Assembly (NCBI RefSeq): GCF_002741035.1
Contig: NZ_CP016808.1
Coordinates: 4,140,501-4,204,500, forward strand
DNA from: Paenibacillus sp. BIHB 4019
GTDB lineage: Bacteria; Bacillota; Bacilli; Paenibacillales; Paenibacillaceae
Length of the DNA: 64,000 nucleotides
Direction: 5' to 3'
Shown piece by piece: positions 44,542 to 53,181 of the stretch. Each line of letters opens with the position of its first letter. Position 1 is the stretch's first letter. The translations under genes and the position numbers were made by a program. The notes beneath the pieces are model-generated. The model did no database searches. It was not told the DNA's origin and was given only the letters and a program-made list of their open reading frames with translations.

Positions 44542-45453
44542 TTACTCAAATTTGAAGAATTCTTCTTCTTGGCTAATAACAACCCATTGGTTTTTATTCA
44601 CCTCGTCACTTTTTTGTAAAGTATATTTAACATGGAAAATATCATTATTCCAATGTTCTTTCACATATACAGTCTTAAGAGTAGTATCATTATTTTCAGA
44701 TTCTGGTATAGAGAAATCATTTCCAAAATGCTCTGTGATATTTTTAGAACGGAATGATTTATTACTGAGATATTTTAAAATTATTGGATCCGAAGCATCA
44801 AAGTTATGTTTGAAGTAAGTATTGGAAAGTAAGCTTTTAAATTCTTCATATTCGTTGCAAACAGTTGTACATTTTGCTATGAGATCTGGTGCGTTGATTT
44901 TAAAATAATAATAGCTTTGTAACGTGCTGATAATATTTTTATCCTCATCATTCAAGTTTTCAAAGCTGATTAGCTGCTTTTTGATTCCCTTTGAAGATTG
45001 GAAATTTTCTATTTTTATGATTTTGTCCTTGGGAATGACAACAGTCTTATTTGCATTAGTATCATATCCAATATAATAATCATTTGAGATATCTAATTTA
45101 ACCATGGTTATCGTACTTCCGTTTTCTAATTGCAGCTTACTTAACTCAATTGTACGATTATTTGTTTGATACTGAGCTAAATTTATTGTTTGTGCGTATA
45201 CACTATGAAAATATAATGATACTGAGAATGTAAGAAAAGAAATTACAAATAAAACTGATTTATTGTATTTTCTAAATTTATTTGAAAGAAGAGTGAATTT
45301 ATATAGATAAAAAATCAGTAAGAAATAAATACCGTATGAGACGAAAAAAACTATAAATGAGGTGGAATTAGAAAATGAAGCTAATACTTTCAATTGTAAA
45401 TAAAAAAAACAAAAAATCAGAATAGATGGTAATAAAATATGAAGCAATTTCAT
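44542..45453 (-). CDS. AT-rich membrane protein with extracellular domain, unknown
   Basis: 303 residues. Three N-terminal membrane helices (~4-22, 30-52, 65-82), then ~215 residues predicted outside, rich in Asn, Lys and Thr, with a Cys pair in IAKCTTVCNEYEEF. The start lies three bases after the stop of the upstream gene with only a weak Shine-Dalgarno, so translation is probably coupled. Strongly AT-rich compared with the window, suggesting transfer. No family recognised. Confidence 0.7.
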   Translation of the reverse strand: MKLLHILLPSILIFCFFYLQLKVLASFSNSTSFIVFFVSYGIYFLLIFYLYKFTLLSNKFRKYNKSVLFVISFLTFSVSLYFHSVYAQTINLAQYQTNNRTIELSKLQLENGSTITMVKLDISNDYYIGYDTNANKTVVIPKDKIIKIENFQSSKGIKKQLISFENLNDEDKNIISTLQSYYYFKINAPDLIAKCTTVCNEYEEFKSLLSNTYFKHNFDASDPIILKYLSNKSFRSKNITEHFGNDFSIPESENNDTTLKTVYVKEHWNNDIFHVKYTLQKSDEVNKNQWVVISQEEEFFKFE

Positions 45454-45456
45454 TGG

Positions 45457-45795
45457 TCAGGAATGCCGACGCCTTTCAATTAAATACTTTACACTTCTTA
45501 TTGATTTACTTAAAAATTTCAGGCTAGACGTTTGCTTTTTTATTCTTTTGTTTGAGGGGAGTGCGATTAAAAATACGATAGGTATTGCTATAAAAATAAC
45601 AAGAAAAATGCCATTAATTAAATACAGACTTTGTGATACTGGGTAGACTGTCAAAAAATCTTTGGCGATAAACAGATCACCGGTATAGGGAGCAAAATAA
45701 CCTTGAACATAAATAAAGCCAACATAGTAAACAACAAACGGTAGGTACCACAACTCCTTGAGAATTTCTAACAATTTCTTCAACTTTTCAGACAT
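45457..45795 (-). CDS. AT-rich small membrane protein, unknown
   Basis: 112 residues with AAGGGAG before the ATG. Two membrane helices (~15-33 and 56-80) with a conserved-looking loop GYFAPYTGDLFIAKDF between, and a basic C-terminal tail. First gene of a two-gene unit with the 303-residue protein; both sit beside a decayed insertion sequence. Function unknown. Confidence 0.7.
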   Translation of the reverse strand: MSEKLKKLLEILKELWYLPFVVYYVGFIYVQGYFAPYTGDLFIAKDFLTVYPVSQSLYLINGIFLVIFIAIPIVFLIALPSNKRIKKQTSSLKFLSKSIRSVKYLIERRRHS

Positions 45796-45892
45796 TCATC
45801 TAATCTCCCTTGCAGCATCTTAGTAAAATAGTCCTACCCTTTTTTTATCGGAATTCGCATGCCAAAAATGTATAATACTAGTTTTTCAGCGT

Positions 45893-45937
45893 AAAAAAAT
45901 ACTCTGAGGGCTGAAGGCATTCAGCTAGCTCAGAGCA
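45893..45937 (-). terminator. Terminator of the ktrB-ydcF-like unit
   Basis: On the minus strand CTCTGAG ... CTCAGAG, with an inner GCTGAA/TTCAGC stem, is followed by TATTTTTTT. Confidence 0.75.
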
Positions 45938-46533
45938 TATATAATTCGATAGCTTGTATAATAAAACAGCTCGCGGAAGAAAAAGGGCAGCTTTGTGCGC
46001 ATGCTGCTGTATGCGGAGGTCGTAGTTGGCGAGGAGTATGCCGTCATTCCCAGCTCGCTGGCCATCATGAGTGCGCGCTTCATATGAAGCGGATCGCTGA
46101 CAATTATGTAGGTTTCTAGCTTATATGGCTTCGCTACAATTAGCGAATATTCGAAATTTTCCTCTGTAATAAGAGATTGGTCTTCGATCAAAATATGCTC
46201 AGGCTTCACGCCTTTTTCAATCGCATAGCTCCGTGATACTTCTGACTCTGCCAGCTCATTCGCAGACCTGCGTCCTCCGGTGAAAATAATATATTTTGCG
46301 TAACCTTGCTCGTACAGCTTTATAGCATGGTTCAGGCGTTCCCGCAGCACGGGAGATGGCTGATCACCCCAGACCGCCGTGCCGAGAACTAAAATCGCAT
46401 CAGCTGGCTTCGCTTCATCCTTCATGCTGAACGACCAAATTTCATAGGAAAACCAGCATAGTACCGCTGCGATAAATACTGAAACGCAAAGCAACAGCGT
46501 TATGTTTTTTTTCGAAACAAGCCTTTTTTTCAT
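45925..46533 (-). CDS. YdcF/SanA-like DUF218 protein
   Basis: 202 residues. One N-terminal membrane helix (~11-30), then an extracytoplasmic DUF218 domain: ADAILVLGTAVWGDQPSPVLRERL, IIFTGGRRSANELAES, YIIVSDPLHMKRA. Homologues (SanA, YdcF, ElyC) influence envelope integrity or peptidoglycan precursor use. 41 bp after ktrB, same strand. Confidence 0.88.
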   Translation of the reverse strand: MKKRLVSKKNITLLLCVSVFIAAVLCWFSYEIWSFSMKDEAKPADAILVLGTAVWGDQPSPVLRERLNHAIKLYEQGYAKYIIFTGGRRSANELAESEVSRSYAIEKGVKPEHILIEDQSLITEENFEYSLIVAKPYKLETYIIVSDPLHMKRALMMASELGMTAYSSPTTTSAYSSMRTKLPFFFRELFYYTSYRIIYALS

Positions 46534-46574
46534 GAACTTCCCTTTCCTTAAAAATGATTTTTCCTCGCCGCATG

Positions 46575-47933
46575 TTATCCGATCATAATTTTTCCTTCCG
46601 GATAGCGATACAGCTCCTTCTTCTCCTGCGCAGGAACGAGTGTGAACGCCAGCGTCAGCGGGCCAAGCCGCCCCGCGAACATCATAATAATAATCAGCAC
46701 CTTGCCGATCACCGTCAAATGCGGCGTTAAGCCAAGCGACAATCCGGTTGTACCGAATGCGGACGTTACTTCAAACAGCAGAACGAGGAAATCGACATCC
46801 TCGGTGGTAGATAAAATCATCGTAAATAAAATAATCGCCGCCAGAGAGGCTATCGTAATCGTCAGCGCTTTGTACACCCGGTCCTTTGCCAGCCTTCTGC
46901 GGAAAAAGACGACATCCTCGCGGCCGCGAATCATCGCAAACACCGCACCGATGAGAATCGCAAACGTCGTCACCTTAATGCCGCCACCCGCAGAGCCCGG
47001 GGATGCACCGATGAACATGAGCAAAATAATGAGAAACTGCGTCGCATGCCGCAGCGAAGCAATATCCAGCGTATTTGCGCCGCCCGAGCGCGGCGATATG
47101 CTTTGGAACAACGAGCTGTACAGCTTGCCGCTTATGCTAAGCGGTTCTAGTGTTTTGGCATTTGTGAACTCGAAAATAAAAATAACGGCTGCACCTGCGA
47201 CAAACAGAATGCCTGTCGCATACAGCACAACCTTGGAATGAAAAGACAGCTTGCGTGTTTTTGGATAATCCCACATTTCCGCCAATACGATAAAGCCGAT
47301 TCCGCCGAGAAAAATGAGCGCAATGACGATCACATTAATAATGGGATCGTTGACGTGATTCACAAAGCTGCTGAATGGACCGTTCATCGGTCCCATAATA
47401 TCAAATCCGGCGTTGGTGAACATCGACACGCTATGGAAAATGCCGAAATACAGCGCTTTGCCAAAAGGCATTTCCGTTGACCAGCGCAGTGCCAGAACAA
47501 GGGCGCCTATTCCTTCGATGGCAAAAGCATAAATAAGCACGCGCCGAATGAAGCGGACGATCCCTTCCAGCGAAGATTGATTCATGGATTCCTGCAGCAG
47601 CAGCCGCTCGCGCAGCGATATCCGTTTGCGCAGGGCAAGGGCGAACAGCGTAGACATCGTCATAAAGCCGAGTCCGCCAACCTGCATAAGCACGAGAATG
47701 ACGAGCTCGCCAAAGGTTGAATAGTGGATGCCGGTATCGACGACGACAAGCCCCGTTACGCAAACAGCGGATGTGGCAGTGAATAACGCGTCAATGAGCG
47801 GCGTTGCCTGATGGGTTGACGAAGCCAAAGGCAGAGAAAGCAATAGGGTACCCGCCGCAATAATCGCGAGAAAGCCAAGCGTAAGAATTTGCGGCGGAGT
47901 CATTTTTAGAAAAATGGTTCGTAGTTTGAGCAC
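46575..47933 (-). CDS. ktrB: Potassium uptake channel subunit KtrB/TrkH type
   Basis: 452 residues from a GTG at 47933, which has AAGGAG nine bases upstream; an in-frame open stretch to 48008 lacks signals. Four TM-pore-TM repeats with filter-like segments (TSAVCVTGL, FTNAGFDIMGP, SPRSGGANTLD, TSAFGTTGLSLG). K+ translocating subunit that works with a cytosolic KtrA/C regulator, not encoded here. Confidence 0.92.
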   Translation of the reverse strand: MLKLRTIFLKMTPPQILTLGFLAIIAAGTLLLSLPLASSTHQATPLIDALFTATSAVCVTGLVVVDTGIHYSTFGELVILVLMQVGGLGFMTMSTLFALALRKRISLRERLLLQESMNQSSLEGIVRFIRRVLIYAFAIEGIGALVLALRWSTEMPFGKALYFGIFHSVSMFTNAGFDIMGPMNGPFSSFVNHVNDPIINVIVIALIFLGGIGFIVLAEMWDYPKTRKLSFHSKVVLYATGILFVAGAAVIFIFEFTNAKTLEPLSISGKLYSSLFQSISPRSGGANTLDIASLRHATQFLIILLMFIGASPGSAGGGIKVTTFAILIGAVFAMIRGREDVVFFRRRLAKDRVYKALTITIASLAAIILFTMILSTTEDVDFLVLLFEVTSAFGTTGLSLGLTPHLTVIGKVLIIIMMFAGRLGPLTLAFTLVPAQEKKELYRYPEGKIMIG

Positions 47934-47978
47934 ACAATTAATCTCCTTTATATGTAACGAAACAATGGTGTAGTTGAA

Positions 47979-48312
47979 AAACGGGCTTGTGCTGCCAAAG
48001 GCAGGCACAGCCGTTTACGCTTGAAATATAAGAAGAATAGGTTTGACTCTTATTAACGCTTATATTTCTACGCGAAACGAGCTTGTGCTGCCGAAGGCAG
48101 GCACAGCCGTTTACGCTTGAAATATAAGAAGAATAAGTTTGACTCTTATTAACGCTTATATTTCTACGCGAAACGAGCTTGTGCTGCCGAAGGCAGGCAC
48201 AGCCGTTTACGCTTGAAATATAAGAAGAATAAGTTTGACTCTTATTAACGCTTATATTTCTACGCGAAACGGGATTGTACTGCCAAAGGCAGGCACAGCC
48301 GTTTACGCTTGC
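47979..48312 (+). repeat. Dispersed repeat, copy 7, expanded to a 96-bp tandem array
   Basis: Three full 96-bp units (start 47979, 48075, 48171) and a 46-bp partial unit (48267). Each unit holds the GC half (AAACG ... TGCTGCC - GGCAGGCACAGCCGTTTACG) and an AT half (GAAATATAAG ... CTTATATTTC). Units 2 and 3 are almost identical, so amplification is recent. Because 96 is divisible by three, one frame stays open throughout, but it is not a gene. It fills the gap between divergent ktrB and DUF445 genes. Confidence 0.9.
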
Positions 48313-48324
48313 CACCTCATTATC

Positions 48325-48333
48325 TGGTATAAT
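48325..48333 (+). promoter_or_regulatory. Extended -10 promoter of the DUF445 gene
   Basis: TGGTATAAT; any -35 contact would fall in the last repeat unit. Confidence 0.5.
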
Positions 48334-48384
48334 AGGGCAATATGCAACAGGAGGGCGCTGGGGCCCGCGATTAGGAGGACAACG

Positions 48385-49620
48385 ATGAAATCAAGATATA
48401 TAGCAGGTATTTCGCTTGCCGTTATGGGGGCAGGCTTCATTACTACGAGATGGTGGCTGCCAGACAACACGTGGACGCATCTACTGGAAAGCGGCTTTGA
48501 AGCAGGGCTGGTCGGCGGAATTGCCGACTGGTTTGCGGTGACGGCACTGTTCCGCCATCCGATGGGCATTCCCATTCCGCATACGTCCTTGCTGCTCAAA
48601 AACCGGGCGAAAATCGTCAACTCGCTCATCAGCGCTATGGAAAATGAACTGCTGAATAAAGAAAGCATTACCCGCAAGCTGTCTGGCTTTCAACTGTTCG
48701 CAGGAGCAGCATCGGCGGCGACCCGGCTGATTGGCAAGCGCAAATTCAGGCTGGCAGCGGTTGATTTTGCCCAGTCGGCAGTAGAGCGCGTGCCTTTGGA
48801 GCGGGTTAGCGGCGTGCTGCATGGATTTTTGGCGGATTATGTGAAAAAGCAGGATTTTACGCCAATCGTTCGCAAGCTGGCGGATCGTTTCGTCCATGAG
48901 CGCTGGGATGAACGGGCGCTGGATTACGGCCTGGAGCATGTAGGCCACTGGATTCGCAAGCGTGAAACCGAGGAAATGCTCGGCAAGCTCGCCTTCAAAA
49001 AGCTGGAGGAGCTTAAGGTTGGCGGCTTCATGGGGTTTGCACTGCAAGCTTTCGTCGGCTTTATGAACGAGGAGAAGCTCGGCGGCTTGATCCAGAACAT
49101 GCTGCTCTCAACGATGCAGGAGCTCTCCCATCCTGGAAGCCCGCATCGGCAAAAGCTGCTGCTTGAGGTGAGAGCCCAGGCGGAGAAGCTTGCCGATAAC
49201 GAAGAGCTGATGCTCAAGCTGAAGCAGCTCATTGAACAGGGTGTGGACAGCGTAGAAACGGAACGCTTCATCCATTTGCGTCTGGAGGAGCTGAGACAGC
49301 TCGTGCTGGACAAGCTGGAGGAGCAGCATCGCAGCGGAGGGCGCGCCATTGTGCAGGGATACCGTTTTGCAACGGATTATTTGAACGGCAAGCAGGAAAT
49401 GCTCGCCAATTGGGAAGAGGGCATTCGCGGTTATCTCGTTCGTCTTATTGAGAATAATCACTATCGCATTGGTGCGCTCGTTCGGGATAATCTCGACCGG
49501 ATGGATGACAAGGCGCTCGTCTCCATGCTGGAGGAAAAAGTCGGCAACGATTTGCAGTGGATTCGCGTCAACGGCGCATTATGCGGTTTTGTCGTAGGCG
49601 TTATTTTGTCCTTCTTCTAA
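48385..49620 (+). CDS. DUF445 family membrane protein (YheB-like)
   Basis: 411 residues from the ATG at 48385 (AGGAGG upstream); the earlier open frame is repeat DNA. N-terminal membrane helix, then the family signature FEAGLVGGIADWFAVTALFRHPMGIPIPHTSL, a long amphipathic helical region, and a C-terminal membrane helix (GALCGFVVGVILSFF). Function unknown; membrane-associated in relatives. Confidence 0.88.
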   Translation: MKSRYIAGISLAVMGAGFITTRWWLPDNTWTHLLESGFEAGLVGGIADWFAVTALFRHPMGIPIPHTSLLLKNRAKIVNSLISAMENELLNKESITRKLSGFQLFAGAASAATRLIGKRKFRLAAVDFAQSAVERVPLERVSGVLHGFLADYVKKQDFTPIVRKLADRFVHERWDERALDYGLEHVGHWIRKRETEEMLGKLAFKKLEELKVGGFMGFALQAFVGFMNEEKLGGLIQNMLLSTMQELSHPGSPHRQKLLLEVRAQAEKLADNEELMLKLKQLIEQGVDSVETERFIHLRLEELRQLVLDKLEEQHRSGGRAIVQGYRFATDYLNGKQEMLANWEEGIRGYLVRLIENNHYRIGALVRDNLDRMDDKALVSMLEEKVGNDLQWIRVNGALCGFVVGVILSFF

Positions 49621-49699
49621 CAGGGAAGTAGCCGTTTACATTTATAGGGGACAGCCTGAATTTTTTGTGATAAGATCAAACTACAAAATGACCCATGAA

Positions 49700-49800
49700 T
49701 ACAAGGTGAAACGGCTGTCTCCGTCCTTTGGCGGCGCGGCGTGTTTTAAGTCCAAGAAATATAGACAAGGGATTGGAACATCAGATCCTTTCCTATATTT
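49700..49800 (-). repeat. Dispersed two-part palindromic repeat, copy 8 (inverted orientation)
   Basis: Read on the minus strand: AAATATAGG ... CTATATTTCTTGGACTTAAAAC, then GCCGCGCCGCCAAAGGACGG, then AGACAGCCGTTTCACCTTGT. It ends 19 bp before the cobalamin riboswitch. Confidence 0.75.
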
Positions 49801-49818
49801 TGAAAAAATGATTCAAAT

Positions 49819-50002
49819 GGAACGAGGTGCCTTTGCGCACGTCAAAGGGTAACAGGGAATCGGGTGCAAATCCCGAGCGGTCCCGCCACTGTAATCGGGG
49901 AGTTTTCCTTCACCAGCAGGAGTCACTTGGCCTAAGCTTTAGGGCAGCCAGGGAAGACGAAGGAAAATAATGATCCGCTAGCCAGGAGACCTACCTCGTT
50001 CC
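49819..50002 (+). promoter_or_regulatory. Cobalamin riboswitch upstream of cbiMNQO
   Basis: Closing stem GGAACGAGGT / ACCTCGTTCC. Conserved elements in order: AAAGGGTAACAGGGAATC, GGTGCAAATCCCGAGCGGTC, CCGCCACTGTAA, and the B12 box GCCAGGAGACCTACC. Binding of adenosylcobalamin should stop expression of the cobalt transporter. Confidence 0.95.
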
Positions 50003-50097
50003 AGCACCACATTGCCTTCGCGGAAAGGATAGGTGTACGAACGAAAGCGATTGCTACCAGTCTGTTTGCTGGCGCAACCGTCTATTTCTGCGTACAC

Positions 50098-50137
50098 ATG
50101 GCCGTTTTCCCAGCGAAGGGAAAGCGGTCATTTTTTG
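50098..50137 (+). terminator. Terminator of the cbi riboswitch expression platform
   Basis: ATGGCCGTTTTCCC pairs with GGGAAAGCGGTCAT (two G-U pairs), then TTTTTT. It lies between the aptamer and cbiM, so control is by premature termination. Confidence 0.85.
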
Positions 50138-50179
50138 TTGTCTTCAGGCATGAACACATTGGGGAGGGTATTGAAACGA

Positions 50180-50953
50180 ATGGTCAAGTTAAAAAGAAAG
50201 ACAGCAGTTAGCACCGCTTTGCTGGTTATTGGGTTTACGCTTTTTTTACTGGTGAATGAGCCGCAATCCGCTTATGCGATGCACATTATGGAAGGATTTT
50301 TGCCTGTGGGGTGGGCGATTTTTTGGTGGGCGGCCTTTATTCCTTTTTTCATTCTGGGTGTACGCGCCATTCGGAAAATTACAAAGGAAGCACCAGAGCT
50401 TAAGCTGATGCTGGGCTTGGCGGCTGCCTTCACCTTCGTGCTGTCCGCGCTTAAGATTCCTTCCGTTACAGGCAGCAGCTCGCACCCGACGGGAACGGGG
50501 CTTGGCACGGTTATGTTCGGGCCGCTGCCCATGAGCGTATTAGGTTCTATGGTATTGCTGTTTCAAGCGGTGCTGCTTGCACATGGCGGGCTGACGACGC
50601 TTGGCGCGAATGCTTTTTCAATGGCGGTTGCAGGTCCCGCGGCGGGCTATGCCGTCTATCGGCTGCTGATGCGTTCAGGCAGCAAGCAAGGCGTGGCGAT
50701 TTTTTCTGCTGCCGCTGTTGCTGATTTGGCCACTTATATCGTTACTTCGGTTCAGCTGGCTGTTGCTTTTCCGGCTGTTGAGGGCGGCATACTCGCATCC
50801 TTTATGAAATTTGGCGGTATTTTTGCGATTACCCAGGTTCCGCTTGCGATTAGCGAAGGCTTGCTGACGGTATTGATCTGGAACTGGCTGCAATCTTTTA
50901 ATACAGACGAGCTGTCTATTTTGAAGCGGAGAATGAAAGGGGAGCGCGTATAA
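50180..50953 (+). CDS. cbiM: Cobalt ECF transporter, substrate-specific component
   Basis: 257 residues from the ATG at 50180 (GGGGAGGG upstream; an in-frame TTG at 50171 is possible). A cleavable signal ([20 protein letters not shown]) exposes the metal-binding N-terminus beginning [17 protein letters not shown], as in CbiM/NikM. Also [18 protein letters not shown], the His motif of the Co2+ site. First gene of cbiMNQO, riboswitch controlled. Confidence 0.96.
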   Translation: MVKLKRKTAVSTALLVIGFTLFLLVNEPQSAYAMHIMEGFLPVGWAIFWWAAFIPFFILGVRAIRKITKEAPELKLMLGLAAAFTFVLSALKIPSVTGSSSHPTGTGLGTVMFGPLPMSVLGSMVLLFQAVLLAHGGLTTLGANAFSMAVAGPAAGYAVYRLLMRSGSKQGVAIFSAAAVADLATYIVTSVQLAVAFPAVEGGILASFMKFGGIFAITQVPLAISEGLLTVLIWNWLQSFNTDELSILKRRMKGERV

Positions 50954-51237
50954 TGAGCCGCAGCGCCAAAAATATTTGGATTTTAGCCATTGTTGTTTTG
51001 CTTGCCGTTGCGCCTTTACTATTCATTAACGCCGAATTTGGCGGCGCGGATGGCGCAGCGGAGGAAATGATCCAGACGATTGCGCCGCATTATGAGCCAT
51101 GGGCGTCCCCGCTGGCTGAGTTGCCGGGAGAAACGGAAAGCATGCTGTTTGCGCTGCAAGCTGCGATTGGCGCCGGAGTAATCGGCTATGTAATTGGCCT
51201 TATTAAAGGGAAATCAGGGAAAACGAAGCAGCAATGA
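50953..51237 (+). CDS. cbiN: Cobalt transport auxiliary protein
   Basis: 94 residues. Two membrane helices flank the extracellular loop with AEFGGADGAAEEMIQTIAP and YEPWASP, diagnostic of CbiN. Its presence argues for cobalt rather than nickel as substrate. Starts at the last base of cbiM. Confidence 0.95.
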   Translation: MSRSAKNIWILAIVVLLAVAPLLFINAEFGGADGAAEEMIQTIAPHYEPWASPLAELPGETESMLFALQAAIGAGVIGYVIGLIKGKSGKTKQQ

Positions 51238-52049
51238 TGAAATGGATTGATACGATTTCTTATTCCAATAAGCTGCGGGATTTATCCGCCCTTTGGAAAT
51301 GCGGGCTTGCAGCCCTTCTGCTGCTGCTTGCCTATATCGCTCATCCGCTCGTACAGCTTGCCATTTTCGCATGGCTTGCGCTGTGGACGGTCGGCTATGC
51401 GAAAGTGCCTGCCAAGCTTTATGCGGCGCTGCTTTTCTCCTCTTGCCTGCTGTTCATTCTCAGCTTGCCCGCTCTGCTCATTGAATTTACTAATAGCAGC
51501 GGCAGTGCAGCAGGAAGCTTGGCGGCAGCGAAAGCAGGCTGGGTGCTCGTTTCATGGGAGCCGCTTAGCCTGTATGTGCCAGAGGCATCGTTAGGGCTGG
51601 CCGGACATATTTTTACACGTATTCTTGCTTGTCTGGCATGCATGTTTTTCATCACCTTGACGACCCCCTTCCCGGATCTGCTGCAAGTGCTGAAGCGGTT
51701 GAAAATGCCGCAAATTGTACTGGAGCTCATGATCATTATGTATCGCTTCATCTTTCTGCTGCTGGATACGGCGGGGGCTATGCTGCTCGCGCAGCGTGCA
51801 CGGGGCGGTCAACACGGTTTTAAAGGCAAATTGCGAGATACGGCGGCGATTGCTGTGCGGCTCTTCGTCAAAACGATGCATCGATACAAGGGGCTGTCGA
51901 ATGGGCTTATGGCAAGAGGATTTACGAATGAAATCCGCCTTGCGCCTGCTGTAAAGCGGAAGGTTCGCCTCCGGCATTGGGCGGAAGCGGGGCTCGGCTT
52001 AACGATTTTACTGGCAGCAGAGCTATGGCTTCGGTATGGAGGTGAATAA
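51234..52049 (+). CDS. cbiQ: Cobalt ECF transporter transmembrane coupling protein
   Basis: 271 residues, about five membrane helices, and the ATPase-coupling motifs near LAQRARGGQHG and KGLSNGLMARGF (Ala-Arg-Gly). Overlaps cbiN (ATGATG) and the start of cbiO, so the four genes are translationally linked. Confidence 0.94.
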   Translation: MMKWIDTISYSNKLRDLSALWKCGLAALLLLLAYIAHPLVQLAIFAWLALWTVGYAKVPAKLYAALLFSSCLLFILSLPALLIEFTNSSGSAAGSLAAAKAGWVLVSWEPLSLYVPEASLGLAGHIFTRILACLACMFFITLTTPFPDLLQVLKRLKMPQIVLELMIIMYRFIFLLLDTAGAMLLAQRARGGQHGFKGKLRDTAAIAVRLFVKTMHRYKGLSNGLMARGFTNEIRLAPAVKRKVRLRHWAEAGLGLTILLAAELWLRYGGE

Positions 52050-52905
52050 GCTGGCGGATAACGATCGGGCATCAACCATTATGGAAATGAACCAAGTGAG
52101 CTATGCTTATCCCGGAACGGACAAGTCTGCTTTAAACGGGCTAGAGCTGCGCATTCCTGCGAACAAAAAGGTAGCGCTGTGCGGGCATAATGGCTCGGGC
52201 AAGTCGACGCTTTTTTTGCAGCTTATTGGCATTAATCGTCCGCAATCCGGTTTCGTAAGCTGGCGCGGCGAGCCGCTCTCTTACAAGCCTAGAGAGCTCG
52301 CCAGCTTGAGACGGCGCGTCGGGCTTGTTTTTCAGGACCCGGAGCATCAGCTCATTCTGAATACCGCTTATGAGGATATTTCCTATGGGCTGCGCAATGC
52401 AGGGCTTCAAGAAGAGGAAATTGACAGACGTACGGCGCGCATCGTTCAGCAGCTGAACTTGCAGGAACTGGCGCATAAGCCGCTGCATCATCTCAGCCTT
52501 GGGCAAAAGAAGCGAGTTGCTCTTGCTGGCGTACTGGCGCTGGAGCCGGAGTTAGTGCTGCTTGATGAGCCGGCTGCTTATCTCGATCCGATATCGGAGC
52601 AGCGGCTGATGGCTGAGCTGGACCGCATTCATGCCAGCGGCATAACGCCGGTTATGGCGACGCATGACATGAATATGGCCTATGCTTGGGCGGATTGGAT
52701 TTTCATCATGAATGAGGGCCGCTGTATATTGGAGGGCACGCCGGAATCGGTATTTCGCGAAGGCGAGCGCCTCAGAAGCCTTGGACTCACGCTGCCAATG
52801 GTGCTGGAGGCTTGGGAGGCACTGCCGCCTGAGCTGCGAGGAGAACAGCAGGCGCCGCGTACGCTTGCCCAGTTTAAAGCGGCTGTAAAATCTTTTATTG
52901 TTTAA
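52036..52905 (+). CDS. cbiO: Cobalt ECF transporter ATPase
   Basis: 289 residues from the ATG at 52036; an alternative ATG at 52081 would begin directly at the ABC domain. Walker A GHNGSGKST, Q-loop VFQDPEHQ, signature LSLGQKKRVALAG, Walker B LVLLDEP, H-loop ATHDMNMAY. The stop codon is part of an AAAT tetranucleotide run (about five copies, 52903-52925). Confidence 0.94.
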   Translation: MEVNKLADNDRASTIMEMNQVSYAYPGTDKSALNGLELRIPANKKVALCGHNGSGKSTLFLQLIGINRPQSGFVSWRGEPLSYKPRELASLRRRVGLVFQDPEHQLILNTAYEDISYGLRNAGLQEEEIDRRTARIVQQLNLQELAHKPLHHLSLGQKKRVALAGVLALEPELVLLDEPAAYLDPISEQRLMAELDRIHASGITPVMATHDMNMAYAWADWIFIMNEGRCILEGTPESVFREGERLRSLGLTLPMVLEAWEALPPELRGEQQAPRTLAQFKAAVKSFIV

Positions 52906-52947
52906 ATAAATAAATAAATAAATAAAGAACGACCAACTAAATAGCGA

Positions 52948-53120
52948 GGAATAGGGTGCTCTTGCGTAACGTCTTGAGCTTAAAAGGGAAGTCCGGTGCA
53001 ATACCGGCGCGGTCCCGCCACTGTAACAGCGGAGTTTTGCGCAATAAAGCCACTGGCATGATGCCGGGAAGGCGAGCGCAGCGATGATGATGCTGGAGCC
53101 AGGAGACCTGCCTTATTCTA
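52948..53120 (+). promoter_or_regulatory. Cobalamin riboswitch upstream of metE
   Basis: Closing stem around GAATAGGGT / GCCTTATTC. Core elements AAAAGGGAAGTCCGGTGCAA, CGGCGCGGTCCCGCCACTGT, and the B12 box GAGCCAGGAGACCTGCC. With B12 present the B12-independent methionine synthase is not needed, so this is the expected target. Confidence 0.95.
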
Positions 53121-53159
53121 TACACTGCAGTACCTACGGGAGATAGGGAGGTGTTAAAG

Positions 53160-53180
53160 ATGGCAGCCATCGTTTGTTGA
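53160..53180 (+). CDS. Six-codon open frame in the metE leader (MAAIVC)
   Basis: ATG at 53160 has a near-perfect GGGAGGTG six bases upstream and ends with TGA at 53180, just before the attenuator stem. It could be a leader peptide that couples translation to termination, or its Shine-Dalgarno could be a by-product of the riboswitch platform. No direct evidence of translation. Confidence 0.35.
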   Translation: MAAIVC

Positions 53181-53181
53181 A

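Noticed and set aside
45457..45795. The 112-aa and 303-aa membrane genes as one frameshifted gene
   Set aside because: The upstream gene has its own clean start and stop, the gap is three bases, and the pattern fits translational coupling; without homologues a frameshift cannot be shown.
47979..48312. Tandem repeats as a possible CRISPR array
   Set aside because: The units are contiguous 96-bp copies with no unique spacers, and no cas gene is nearby.
47938..48315. A 125-codon leftward open frame with a repeated SVNGCACL pattern
   Set aside because: It is the 96-bp tandem repeat read in one frame; 96 is a multiple of three so no stop can arise. No ribosome site, and the same DNA occurs as non-coding repeats elsewhere.
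48235..48384. N-terminal extension of the DUF445 protein
   Set aside because: The extension is translated repeat DNA; the ATG at 48385 has AGGAGG and starts at the family N-terminus.
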